Source: CAVOOW01 sp963697675 (lineage in GTDB: Bacteria > Actinomycetota > Actinomycetes > JACCUZ01). Taken from it: a stretch of 64,000 bases of DNA. The translations under genes were made by a program, and so were the position numbers. This document shows positions 35,902 through 45,642 of the stretch, piece after piece. Below the pieces are notes generated by a model, which was given only the letters and a program-made list of their open reading frames with translations, did not search any database and had not been told where the DNA came from. Numbering within the stretch: position 1 is the stretch's first letter; every line of letters starts with the position of its first letter. The DNA lies in NCBI GenBank assembly GCA_963697675.1, contig CAVOOW010000006.1, forward strand, positions 310,001 through 374,000, in the 5' to 3' direction.

Positions 35902-35987
35902 CGCGCCTGCACATCCCCTCGGGGTTGACACGTCGTCGAGTCAGGCTCATGGTAAACCCCGCGTCTCTAAGTTTTTTCTAAATAAAT

Positions 35988-36005
35988 CCTCAGAACTTTC
36001 TGAGG
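35988..36005. promoter_or_regulatory. Perfect 18-bp palindrome upstream of the RND operon
   Basis: CCTCAGAA CT TTCTGAGG has 8-bp perfect arms around two bases. It lies about 40 bases before the RND start and about 85 bases from the response-regulator start, next to an AT-rich patch (about 35968-35988) unlike the surrounding DNA. It is a good candidate operator for the two-component system or another repressor. The identity of the binder is inferred. Confidence 0.6.
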
Positions 36006-36046
36006 GTGCCGGGCAGCTCCGTCGGGTGGAGTTGGGGGGTTTGACA

Positions 36047-39000
36047 GTGCGCGCATTCCTGGAATCCGCAGTGTTCAAGTTCGGGGGTCTCGTCATCGCC
36101 GGGGCCATCGGGCTCATGGTCATCGGCGTCGTGCAGATGCGAGGCGCGCGGGTCGATGTCTACCCCGAGTTCACTCCGCCGTCGGTGCAGATCCAGACCG
36201 AGGCCCTCGGGTTGTCTGCGGCCGAAGTCGAGCAGCTGATCACATTGGGGCTGGAGCAGGACCTCCTCAACGGAACGCCATGGCTGGAGAGCATCCACTC
36301 GTCGTCGCAGCCGGGCCTGTCGGTGATCGACCTCGTGTTCGAACCGGGGACCGACATCTATGCGGCACGGCAAATGGTGCAAGAGCGGCTGACCCAGGCA
36401 CACGCGCTGCCGAACGTCGGCACGCCACCGATCATGATCGAGCCGCTTGCCTCGACCAGCCGAGTCGCCATGGTCGGGCTGTCGTCGAAGCAGGTCTCCC
36501 TGATCGACATGTCGGTGCTGGCCCGGTGGAAGATCAAGCCGAAACTGATGGGCATCCCGGGCGTCGCGAACGTGTCTGTCTTCGGTCAGCGGGACCGCCA
36601 GCTCCAGGTCCAGGTCGACCCCGCGCAGCTCCGCAGCCGCGGGGTCTCGCTTACGCAGGTGATCGAGACAGCAGGCAACGCCCTGTGGGTGTCGCCGCTG
36701 ACCTTCGTCGAGGCGTCGACGCCAGGCACCGGCGGCTTCGTGGAATCGTCGAACCAGCGCCTGGCCATCCAGCACGTCCTGCCGATCTCCTCGCCGGCCG
36801 ACCTGGCGGCCGTCCCGGTCGAGGGTGCGAAGGCCGGCACCCTGCGACTCGGGGACGTCGCGACCGTGATCGAGGACCACCAGCCGCTCATCGGCGACGC
36901 GGTCGTCAACGGCAAGCCCAGTCTGTACATGGTCATCGAGAAGTTCCCTGACGCCAACACCATCGAGGTGGCACGGGACGTCGAGGCCGCGATGGCGAGC
37001 CTCACCCCTGGTCTGTCCGGGATCACCGTCGACACGTCGGTCTACCGGCCCGCCACGTTCATCGAGTCGGCACTGAGCAACCTCGGCCTGGCCGCGCTCA
37101 TTGCACTGCTCCTGCTGCTCGCGGTGTTGTTGGCGGTCTTCGCCTCGTGGCGCGCGGCCGTCATCAGCCTGGTCGCCGTGCCCGTGTCGCTCACCGCCGC
37201 TGCCTTCGTCCTGTACCTACGCGGGACGACGTTCACCACGATGACCCTGATCGGGCTCGCGATCGCGCTCTGCGTGGTGATCGACGACGCGATTGTCGAC
37301 GTGGACGCCGTCCGCCGTCGGCTGCGGGAGCGCGAGGACGGCGACGATCGTTCCGTGGCCTCGGCCATCGTGGACACCTGCCTGAAGACTCGAGGAACGC
37401 TCGTCTTCGCGACGCTGATCATCCTGCTGGCAGCAGTGCCCGTCGTGTTGCTGAGCAACCTGACGAACGCGTTCACGCGCCCGCTCGTGCTGACGTACGC
37501 ACTGGCCATCCTCGCCTCCATGGTGGTCGCACTCACAGTGACGCCGACACTGGCGATTCTGCTGTTCCGCGGCGCGGCCCAAGAGCAGCAGACGAGCCCG
37601 TTCGAGCGCTGGGTCGCGCGAGCGTTCGACCGTGGATCAGCGTCGTTCCGAGCTCGCCCCAGCCGGGCGTGGATCGCCATGGGAGTGCTAGGAGTCGCCG
37701 CCCTTGCCGTGATCCCGCAGCTCGGACACGGCTCACTGCTGCCGGTCCTGCAGGACCGGAACCTGTTGATCCAGGTTCACTCGGCGCCCGGCACGGGGCT
37801 GACCGAGATGGGCCGCGTCACCAGCGCGATGACCGCGGAACTGCGAAGCGTGCCGGGCGTAAGTGCTGTCGGGGCACACGTGGGTCGCGCCGTGACGTCC
37901 GACCAGACGGTGGACGTGAACTCGGCCGAGATCTGGTTGACCATGAGCGGGTCCGCAGGATACTCGCAGACCCAGTCGGCGATCCGAACGGTCATTCGCG
38001 GCTACCCGGGACTGCGCAGCGAACTGCTGACCTACCCGAGCGACCGGGTCGCCACCGAAGCCGCGAAGACCAATGACGACCTGGTGGTCAGGGTGTCAGG
38101 TCAGGATCTCGGGCAGCTGCAGAGCAAGGCCGAAGAGGTGCGGGCAGCCATCGCCGATGTGCCCGGGGTCAAGGCGCCGACCGTGCGCGCGCTCCAGCAA
38201 CAGCCCACGGCTGACATCGAGGTCGATCTCGCAGCGGCTGAGCGTCTCGGGCTGAGGCCGGGTGACATCCGGCGGGAGGCCACCACCCTGACGTCAGGGC
38301 TGACCGTCGGCAACTTGTACGAGCAGGCCAAGATCTTCGACGTCGTCGTCTGGGGCGGGCCGGCGACCAGGTACAGCCTGACCAACCTGGAGAACCTGCT
38401 GATCGACACGCCCTCGGGCGACCAGGTCAGGCTCAAGGACGTCGCCAAGGTGAAGATCCAGTCCGAGCCGACGGCGATCACCCACGACGAGGTCTCGCGC
38501 AGCATCGATGTCGTCGCCTCTGTGCGAGGACGAAACCCGTCTGACGTCGTCGCCGACGTCAGATCACGCGTCGGTCAGCTCTCGGTGCCGGCCGAGTTCC
38601 ACACGCAGGTCCTCGGAAACGCCACCGTGCACCAGGCCGATCTGTACCGGACCCTGGCCTATGGGTCAGCCGTGGCGATCGGCATCTTCCTGTTGCTGCA
38701 GGCGGCCGCCGGGACATGGCGACGGGCGGCGCTGCTGCTGCTGACTCTCCCACTCACCTGCGTCGGCGCCGTCCTGATCGCACCGCTCGTCGACGGCATC
38801 CACTCCGCAGGTGCGATTGCGGGCGTATTCGCGGTGCTGTGCCTGGCGGTTCGCGCAGGAGTCCAGCTGGTCCGACGGACCGCCGAGCTCGAACGCGCGC
38901 AGGACTGGCCGCTCGGGGATGCGCCACTCGCGGCCGCCCGAGAGCGCGCGGTCCCGCTGCTGAGGACGACCGTGACGACCGCAGTGGTGCTGGTCCCCGC

Positions 39001-39238
39001 TGTCGTGCTGGGCGGCCGCGCCGGGCTGGAGCTGCTCCGTCCGTTCGCTGTCACCGTCCTCGGCGGGCTGGTCACGATGACGATCGTCACGCTCGTCGTG
39101 CTGCCCGCGCTCGACCTTGCCACGGGACCCAAGGGAAGGCCGCGTGAACAGGAGCAAACGCCGCGCATTCCAGGAGCCCGCACCGGCGGCGGCGAGGTGC
39201 CAGCCAGGGCAGGCGTGTTCTCGAAGGGACTGGGTCGC
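36047..39238 (+). CDS. Heavy-metal-type RND efflux transporter (first copy)
   Basis: The RND part is about 1045 residues. It has FKFGGLVIAGAIGLMVIGVV (TM1), VDVYPEFTPPSVQIQTEALG, the TM4 motif LIGLAIALCVVIDDAIVDVD, and large loops with GVANVSVFGQRDRQLQVQVD as in CusA/HME pumps. A GTG at 36047 follows a G-rich site. The reading frame continues without a stop into the lipoprotein at 39239, so the coordinates here stop at the last residue before it. RND pumps normally span to an outer membrane; in a monoderm the partner is presumably an outer-leaflet lipoprotein. Substrate unknown; Cu/Ag, or lipids, are possible. Confidence 0.9.
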
Positions 39239-39691
39239 ATGAAGACGAAGCGCTCGATCGTCGCCGCCCTCGCCGCCATTCCCTTGTTGGCCGGCTGCAC
39301 GGGCACGGCAGAGTCCGCCGCCGACGAGTCCCCGGTCAAGCTCACCGCGGTGAAGGGCACGGACCTGTCGCGGGTCACCCTTACCGCAGGGGCAGAGCAG
39401 CGGCTCGGGGTGGCCACCGACGTGGTTCGCGCAGCCGCGCCCGCAGGCACCACTGCAGAAGCAGCCACGAGCACCATCCCCTACGCGGGCGTCATCTACG
39501 ACAGCGAGGGGGCGACCTGGACCTACACCTCGTCTGGACCGCATACGTACGTGCGCGCTCCGATAACCGTGGACCGCATTGACGGCGATCTCGCCATGCT
39601 CACCGCGGGACCGAATGTCGGCACCGCGGTGGTGGTTGTTGGCGCGCCGGAGCTGCTCGGTGCAGAGATGCAGATCGCCGGCGAGGAGTAG
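39239..39691 (+). CDS. Lipoprotein adaptor of the RND system, in frame with the pump and without an intervening stop
   Basis: ATG 39239 begins MKTKRSIVAALAAIPLLAGC with a clear lipobox (LLAGC). The mature part has LTAGAEQRLGVATDVVRAAA, VIYDSEGATWTYTSSGPHTY and VGAPELLGAEMQIAGEE, the C-terminal barrel layout of membrane-fusion adaptors. It is only about 150 residues long, with no helical hairpin, as in actinobacterial short adaptors. A GAAGGGA site stands nine bases upstream, so it can start by itself. The lack of a stop after the pump would also allow a 1214-residue fusion, although a lost stop by frameshift is likelier. Confidence 0.75.
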   Translation: MKTKRSIVAALAAIPLLAGCTGTAESAADESPVKLTAVKGTDLSRVTLTAGAEQRLGVATDVVRAAAPAGTTAEAATSTIPYAGVIYDSEGATWTYTSSGPHTYVRAPITVDRIDGDLAMLTAGPNVGTAVVVVGAPELLGAEMQIAGEE

Positions 39692-39695
39692 GGAG

Positions 39696-42600
39696 ATGAC
39701 CACCGATCGGCCGCCGGCATCCGGGGAGGCTCCGCCGCCGATCACGCACGACCGCCGCACCCTGATGCGCTGGATCATCGGCTCCAGCCTTCAGTTCCGC
39801 TACCTCGTCGTCGCCGGGGCTGTTGCGATGATGGTGTTCGGGGTCGCCGCGTTGCCCTCGATGCGAGTGGACGTGTTCCCCGAGTTCGCTCCGCCCCGGG
39901 TCGTGATCCAGACTGCGTGCGTCGGCCTGTCGACCTCCGATGTCGAGCAACTGGTCACCGTCCCTCTCGAGCAAGGGCTCAACGGGATCAAGGGTCTGGA
40001 CGACATGCGGTCGCGGTCGGTGCCCCAGCTGTCCTCGATCGAGTTGCTGTTCTCGTCCAAGACCAACGAGCTGAGGGCCAGGCAGCTGGTCCAGGAGCGT
40101 CTGGCGATCGTGGCCCCCAGCCTGCCGACCTGGGCGGCGCCGCCGGTGATGCTGGCCCCGGTCTCGGCGACCGGCCGTGCGATGCACATCGGGATGACGT
40201 CGAAGAACCACTCCTTGATCGCGATGTCGATGACGGCGTACTGGACCATCAGGGCCAGGTTGCTCCGCGTGCCAGGCGTGGCGAACGTGGCCATCTGGAA
40301 CGAGCGGCTTCAGCTGATGTCGGTGCAGGTCGAGCCGCCGAAGCTCGCGGCGAACGGGGTCACGCTGGACCAGGTGATGGAGACGACCGCGGACGCGGTC
40401 GACTCAGGGCTGCTGAGATTCTCCAGTGGCAGCGTGATCGGCACGGGTGGCACCCTGGACACCCCGAACCAGCGGATCGGTGTGCGCAACGTCCTGCCGA
40501 TCGTCACGCCCGCAGACCTGGCCCGGGTCCCGGTGACCCAGAACGGTGCGACCACGGTGCGCATCGGCGATGTGGCCACGGTGGTGGAGGAGCACCAGCC
40601 GCTGATCGGTGACGCGGTGATCAACTCCGGGCCGGGCATCCTGCTGGTCGTCGAGAAGCTCCCGTCCGCCAACACACTCGAGCTGACCCGCGGCGTCGAA
40701 GACGCCATCGCGGAGCTCCAGCCGGGACTGCCTGACATCACGTTCGACACGAAGGTCTTCCAGCAGGCTGACTTCGTGAAGCTGGCGATCGACAACCTGT
40801 CCGAAGCGCTCGTACTCGGCTTCCTGCTTGTCGTGCTGATCCTCGGCCTGTTCCTGTTCGAGTGGCGGGTCGCGCTGATCAGCCTGCTGACGATCCCGCT
40901 CTCGCTGGTGGCGACGATGCTCGTCCTCTACTGGCGAGGGACGACCGTCAACACCATGACTCTGGCGGGGTTGGTGATCGCCCTCGGGGCGGTGGTTGAC
41001 GACGCCATCATCGACGTCGAGAACATCGTCCGCCGGCTCCGACAACACCGACTCTCCGGCAGCAGCCGGTCGACGGCCTCGGTCATCCTTGACGCCTCGC
41101 TGGAGGTTCGCAGCCCGATCGTCTACGCGACACTCATCATCGTCGCCGCGGCGATCCCGGTCTTCATGCTCGTCGGTCTGACTGGAGCGTTCTTCCGTCC
41201 GCTGGCTCTCTCGTACACGCTCGCGATTGTCGCCTCGATGGTCGTTGCTCTGACGCTGACTCCGGCGCTCACTCTCATCCTGCTGCGCAAGGCGCCGGTC
41301 GAACGGCATGAGTCGCCGGTCGTGAGGTGGCTGCACGCCGGCTACACGCGGATGTTGTCGCGGGTTGTCGGCAAGCCCAGTCGGGCGTACGTCGCGTTCG
41401 GCCTGGTCACCGTCCTCGGCGTCGGACTGTTTCCGCAGTTGGGACAGAACCTGTTCCCGGCGTTCAAGGAGCGCGACTTCTTGATGCACTGGGTTGGGGT
41501 GCCGGGCACCTCCGACGCGGAGACCGCTCGTACGACAACCGCAGTGAGCCGGGAGATCCGCGCCATCCCCGGGGTACGAAGCTTCGGCGCTCACATCGGC
41601 CAGGCCCTGCTCGGTGAGGAGGTGTTCGGGGTCAACTTCGGCGAGAACTGGATCAGCCTCGACGACTCCGCCGACTACGACGAGACGCTCGGCGCGATCG
41701 AGGACGTCGCGAGCGGCTATCCCGGCCTGTTCACGGAGGTGCAGACCTACCTCGACGAACGCATCGAGGAAGTGCTGACCGGGAGCAAGGAACCGATCGT
41801 CATCCGCGTCTACGGGGAGGACCTCGGCGTGCTGAGGTCGAAGTCGCAGGAGATCCTCGGCATCCTCGCGGACATCGAGGGTGTCAAGGACGCCCACACC
41901 GACATCTCGTCGGACATTCCGCAGATCGAGGTGCGGACCAACCTGGCGCAGGCGGAGAAGTACGGCCTGAAGCCGGGAGACGTCCGTCGAGCCGCCGCCA
42001 CGCTGATGGCCGGCGAGGAGGTCGGCGACATCTTCCGGGCAGGGCGGGCTTACGACGTCGTCGTCTGGGGCACCCCGGAGACCCGCACGAACGTGACGTC
42101 GGTCGGGAACCTGCCGATCGACACGCCGTCCGGCACACCCGTACGGCTGATGAACGTCGCGACGGTGGAGCTGAAGCCGAACCCGAACGCCATCGAGCGG
42201 CAGGGCGACTCCCGTCGGCTCGACGTCGGAGCCAACGTCGAGGGCCGCGACCTCGGCTCGGTCGTCCGCGAGCTGAACGAGAAGCTGGAGGACGTGACGT
42301 ACGAACGCGGGTACCACGCCGAGGTACTTGGTGAGTACCAGGAACGCCAGGCTGCACAGAGCCGGCTGCTGGCCTCCGGGCTGATCGCGGCGCTGCTGAT
42401 CCTGCTGCTCCTTCAGGCGTCCTTCCGCAGCTGGCGGCTGGCGTTCCTCGTGTTCCTCACGTTGCCGATGGCGCTCGTCGGCGGTGTGCTGGCCGCCTGG
42501 CTCACCGGTGGAACCCTCTCGCTGGGGTCTCTGGTCGGGTTCTTCACGGTGTTCGGGATCGCCGCGCGCAACGGGATCCTGCTCATCAACCATTGTCAGC

Positions 42601-42905
42601 ACCTCGAACGCGAGGAGGGCGAGGCCTTCGGTCCTGCCCTGGTGATCCGAGGGGCTCGGGAGCGGCTCTCGCCGATCCTGATGACCACTCTGGCCACGGC
42701 GCTGGCCCTCGTGCCGCTGGTGGTGCTCGGCCTCCGGCCCGGTCAGGAGATCGAACACCCGTTGGCCGTGGTGATCCTGGGTGGGCTGTTCACCTCGACA
42801 CTGCTCAACCTGTTCGTGCTCCCCTCGCTCTACCTCCGCTTCGGCCGGGGGCGCGAGAGGCCACCTACAGCTCCGATCTTGCACGCATCTCCCGAAGGCG
42901 CGTGA
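39696..42905 (+). CDS. Heavy-metal-type RND efflux transporter (second copy)
   Basis: The 1069-residue protein follows the lipoprotein by four bases, with GAGGAG before ATG 39696. It has LVVAGAVAMMVFGVAALPSM (TM1), VDVFPEFAPPRVVIQTACVG, TM4 LAGLVIALGAVVDDAIIDVE, the second repeat LLASGLIAALLILLLLQASF and FTVFGIAARNGILLINHCQH. The paralogue upstream shares the same segments, so the two arose by duplication. The intervening lipoprotein probably serves both. They may form a hetero-oligomer, as in MdtBC-like pairs. Confidence 0.92.
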   Translation: MTTDRPPASGEAPPPITHDRRTLMRWIIGSSLQFRYLVVAGAVAMMVFGVAALPSMRVDVFPEFAPPRVVIQTACVGLSTSDVEQLVTVPLEQGLNGIKGLDDMRSRSVPQLSSIELLFSSKTNELRARQLVQERLAIVAPSLPTWAAPPVMLAPVSATGRAMHIGMTSKNHSLIAMSMTAYWTIRARLLRVPGVANVAIWNERLQLMSVQVEPPKLAANGVTLDQVMETTADAVDSGLLRFSSGSVIGTGGTLDTPNQRIGVRNVLPIVTPADLARVPVTQNGATTVRIGDVATVVEEHQPLIGDAVINSGPGILLVVEKLPSANTLELTRGVEDAIAELQPGLPDITFDTKVFQQADFVKLAIDNLSEALVLGFLLVVLILGLFLFEWRVALISLLTIPLSLVATMLVLYWRGTTVNTMTLAGLVIALGAVVDDAIIDVENIVRRLRQHRLSGSSRSTASVILDASLEVRSPIVYATLIIVAAAIPVFMLVGLTGAFFRPLALSYTLAIVASMVVALTLTPALTLILLRKAPVERHESPVVRWLHAGYTRMLSRVVGKPSRAYVAFGLVTVLGVGLFPQLGQNLFPAFKERDFLMHWVGVPGTSDAETARTTTAVSREIRAIPGVRSFGAHIGQALLGEEVFGVNFGENWISLDDSADYDETLGAIEDVASGYPGLFTEVQTYLDERIEEVLTGSKEPIVIRVYGEDLGVLRSKSQEILGILADIEGVKDAHTDISSDIPQIEVRTNLAQAEKYGLKPGDVRRAAATLMAGEEVGDIFRAGRAYDVVVWGTPETRTNVTSVGNLPIDTPSGTPVRLMNVATVELKPNPNAIERQGDSRRLDVGANVEGRDLGSVVRELNEKLEDVTYERGYHAEVLGEYQERQAAQSRLLASGLIAALLILLLLQASFRSWRLAFLVFLTLPMALVGGVLAAWLTGGTLSLGSLVGFFTVFGIAARNGILLINHCQHLEREEGEAFGPALVIRGARERLSPILMTTLATALALVPLVVLGLRPGQEIEHPLAVVILGGLFTSTLLNLFVLPSLYLRFGRGRERPPTAPILHASPEGA

Positions 42906-43034
42906 CCCTCTCCATACAGCCGGCCCGTTCCTGCCGTGGGTGGCATCCTGCTCGAAGTCCGCGACGCAGGAGCTCTAGCTGCGGGTCCGACAGCCGTGGT
43001 GGCGGGTGAACCGGATCAATGGTTGTGTGACCGG

Positions 43035-43559
43035 ATGTCCTCCGAAACCGCCACCCAGCTCTTGGCACGCGGCCTCGACCAGCTGGAGACTCTCCTCCGC
43101 TCAGTCCGCCAGCAGGACCTCGCGCGCCCGACGCCGTGTTCTGACTGGACCGTCTCCGACCTCGTCGACCACATCGTCCAAGCGCCGTCGAGGTTCGCCT
43201 CGATGGTTCGCGGCGAACAGGTCGACTGGGCCGCACCGACGCCGCACGCGGACGATCCGGTGGCGGCGTACCAACAGAACGCGCAAGCCTTGCGCGCCGC
43301 CTTGGCGGAGCATCCGGACGCGCAGCCTGGCCCCGACTGGCAGTGCGCCGAGATCGCCGTGCACACCTGGGATCTCGCTACGGCGCTGGGTCAGTCCACC
43401 GACAGCTTCGACCCCGAGGTGGCCGAGCGCGGCCGGGCTTTCATGCTGGCCTCGCTGAACGACGACAACCGATCACCCGTGTTCGGGCCGGAGATGCAGA
43501 CGCCGGAGAAGGCCGACGCCTACGCCCGGATAGCTGCCTTCGCGGGCCGCGCGGTCTGA
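43035..43559 (+). CDS. TIGR03086/DinB-like metal-binding protein
   Basis: The 174-residue protein has the maleylpyruvate isomerase/DinB-like four-helix fold: LARPTPCSDWTVSDLVDHIV with a metal-ligand His and VHTWDLATALGQSTDSFDPE with the second ligand. ATG 43035 is chosen because the preceding codons are not conserved. TIGR03086 proteins are common in actinobacteria and are mostly of unknown function, some using mycothiol as cofactor. Confidence 0.87.
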   Translation: MSSETATQLLARGLDQLETLLRSVRQQDLARPTPCSDWTVSDLVDHIVQAPSRFASMVRGEQVDWAAPTPHADDPVAAYQQNAQALRAALAEHPDAQPGPDWQCAEIAVHTWDLATALGQSTDSFDPEVAERGRAFMLASLNDDNRSPVFGPEMQTPEKADAYARIAAFAGRAV

Positions 43560-43585
43560 GCGCTTCGCCAGTCAACTGCAAGACG

Positions 43586-44239
43586 TCAAGACTGGTTGGC
43601 GTCGTGCACGACGATCGCGATGTGCACCCGGTTGGCGACGTCGAGCTTGGTGAACAGTCGCGACACGTGCGACTTGACGGTCGCCTCGCTCATGAACAGT
43701 GCGGCGGCCACCTCCGCGTTGGACGCGCCGGACCCGACCGCGACCGCGACCTCACGCTCGCGGTCGGTGAGCGCGGCCAGTCGCTGCGCGGCGATGCGGC
43801 GACGCTCGGACGCCTGCGCATCGCCGACGTGGGAGAGCAGCGTGCGGGTGACCGACGGCGAGAGCATCGCCTCGCCCGAGGCGACCAGGCGCACCGCGGC
43901 CACGATCTCCGCGGGCGGGGTGTCCTTGAGCAGGAACCCGGCTGCACCGGCGCGCAGCGCGCTCATCACCTGCTCGTCGGCCTGGAACGTGGTCAGCACG
44001 ATCACCTGCGGCGGTGCGTCGAGCCGGCGCAGCGCGGCCGTCGCGGTGATGCCGTCCATCTCGGGCATCCGGATGTCCATCAGCACGACGTCGGGCCGGT
44101 GCTCGCGGACCGCGGCGACGGCCCGGACGCCGTCGTCCACCTCGCCCACGACCTCCAGGTCCTCGGCCGAGGACAGGATCATCCGCAGCCCGGCGCGCAC
44201 CAGGGCGTCGTCGTCGACCAGCAGCACCCGGACCGTCAC
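43586..44239 (-). CDS. NarL/LuxR-type response regulator
   Basis: The 217-residue protein has a receiver (VTVRVLLVDDDALVRAGLRM, Asp in DVVLMDIRMPEMDGITATA, GAAGFLLKDTPPAEIVAAVR) and a LuxR HTH (ALTDREREVAVAVGSGASNA, EVAAALFMSEATVKSHVSRL). GTG 44239 overlaps the histidine kinase TGA, a normal coupled arrangement. It is upstream of and divergent from nothing else; its target is likely the ABC exporter at 45.6-47.3 kb, as in many actinobacterial drug-efflux clusters. Confidence 0.9.
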   Translation of the reverse strand: MTVRVLLVDDDALVRAGLRMILSSAEDLEVVGEVDDGVRAVAAVREHRPDVVLMDIRMPEMDGITATAALRRLDAPPQVIVLTTFQADEQVMSALRAGAAGFLLKDTPPAEIVAAVRLVASGEAMLSPSVTRTLLSHVGDAQASERRRIAAQRLAALTDREREVAVAVGSGASNAEVAAALFMSEATVKSHVSRLFTKLDVANRVHIAIVVHDANQS

Positions 44240-45476
44240 CACGGCAGCTCGGCGTCCACCACGAAGTCGCCTGAGCCGTCCGGGCCGTGCACGAGGCGTG
44301 CCGCCGGCCAGGGTCACCCGTTCCTGCAGCCCGAGCAGGCCGGCGCCGGAACCCGGCAGCGTCGGCCCGGCGTGTGCGTGGACGGGCAGCCGGTTGCGGA
44401 CGCTGACGTGCAGGCCGCTGTCGGCCGCACCGGTGACACGCACCCGCCCCGCCGTGCCGCGGGCGTGCTTGCCGATGTTGGTGAGCGCCTCCTGCACGAT
44501 GCGGTAGGCATCGCGACCGAGCGCGCTGGGCGCGGCGTCCGGATGGTCGACCCGCATCTCGAAGTCGATCTTCGCGCCGGCCCGCCGGGTCTCCTCGACC
44601 AGGCGAGGGATGTCCGACAGCGTCGGCTGCGGTGCTGCCGGCGGCGACTCCCGGCCCGGCGTCCTCGCGCAGCACTCCGATCACGCCGCGCAGCTCCTCG
44701 AGCGCCTGGCGGGCGGTCGAGCGCAGCAGCTCGGCGGTCTCCCGGACCTTCTCGGGCGGCAGGTCGGGCCGGACCTCCAGCGCGCCCGCGTGCAGCGCGA
44801 CCAGGGAGATCCGGTGGGCGAGCACGTCGTGCATCTCGCGGGCGATCCGGGTGCGCTCGGCCATGCGCGCACGGTCGGCGTGCAGACGCTGCTCGGCCTC
44901 GGCGCGCAGCGCACGCTCGCGCAGCGTGAGGAGGAGCTGACGTCGGGCCCGGACGAACATGCCCCAGGCGATGGCGGCGAGCACGAGCGGGACGGCCACG
45001 CAGGATCACCGACAGGGCGTCGGTCGTGGGGCTGTAGATCGGCGAAGACCAGGGCGGACGGGATCCACAGCGCGGCGACGAGCAGCACCGGCCGGACAGG
45101 CGCGGTGCACGGCGAGGGAGGACAGCGCGAGCAGCCCGGCGACGGTGGCGGAGATCGAGAACGCCCCGAGCAGGACACAGACCAGCGCAACGCCGAGCGG
45201 CCAGCGTCGCCGCCACCACAGCGAGAGACAGGCCAGCGCCCCGCACGCGACGTCGATGACCACCTGCTGGGTCGACAACGGCACGGCGCTGTCGTGCAGC
45301 GCCGGGCTCAGGAAGAGCGCCCCGAGCGACGGCGGCGATGAGGAACGCCGACGGCGTCGACGACCCAGTCGCGTCCGGTCCTCGGACCGGACCGTGTCCG
45401 GCTGGGCCGGATCGACCGGTGCCAGCAACGACGCCGGCACCAGCTGGCCGATCCATCGCCTGCCCGGTCGGGACAT
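44236..45476 (-). CDS. NarL-type sensor histidine kinase, broken by several frameshifts
   Basis: Reading across frames gives an N-terminal membrane domain (LSTQQVVIDVACGALACLSL, WPLGVALVCVLLGAFSISAT), the dimerization/phospho-acceptor motif ERTRIAREMHDVLAHRISLV with the His, LEELRGVIGVLRED, and the ATP domain DAYRIVQEALTNIGKHARGT plus LLGLQERVTLAGG. Frame changes occur near 45100, 45030, 44650 and 44290, all in very GC-rich DNA with conserved flanks. The kinase is probably intact in the organism. It pairs with the adjacent response regulator. Confidence 0.82.
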
Positions 45477-45642
45477 GACCCGAGCGTAGGGGTCGGGTCG
45501 CGGCGCGCGACACCGACGAAAGTCGATGGCGACCGCGACGAAAGGCGGTACCGCGCCGCGGTCGCGGGCCGTCCTTTCCGACCAGCGACCATCGCCCGCC
45601 GGCCGATGTGCGGGCACCCGCCGCACGGCCAGGCTGGACGAC

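Noticed and set aside
36047..39691. A genuine pump-lipoprotein fusion protein
   Set aside because: An internal lipobox signal peptide with its own ribosome binding site argues for two genes; kept as a question in the findings.
40404..42884. 826-codon open frame on the minus strand
   Set aside because: It is the antisense shadow of the second RND pump, with a Gln/His/Arg-rich composition typical of complement frames in GC-rich genes and no motif of its own.
43343..44929. 528-codon plus-strand frame across the NarL pair
   Set aside because: Low-complexity Arg/Ala product that is antisense to a clear response regulator and kinase.
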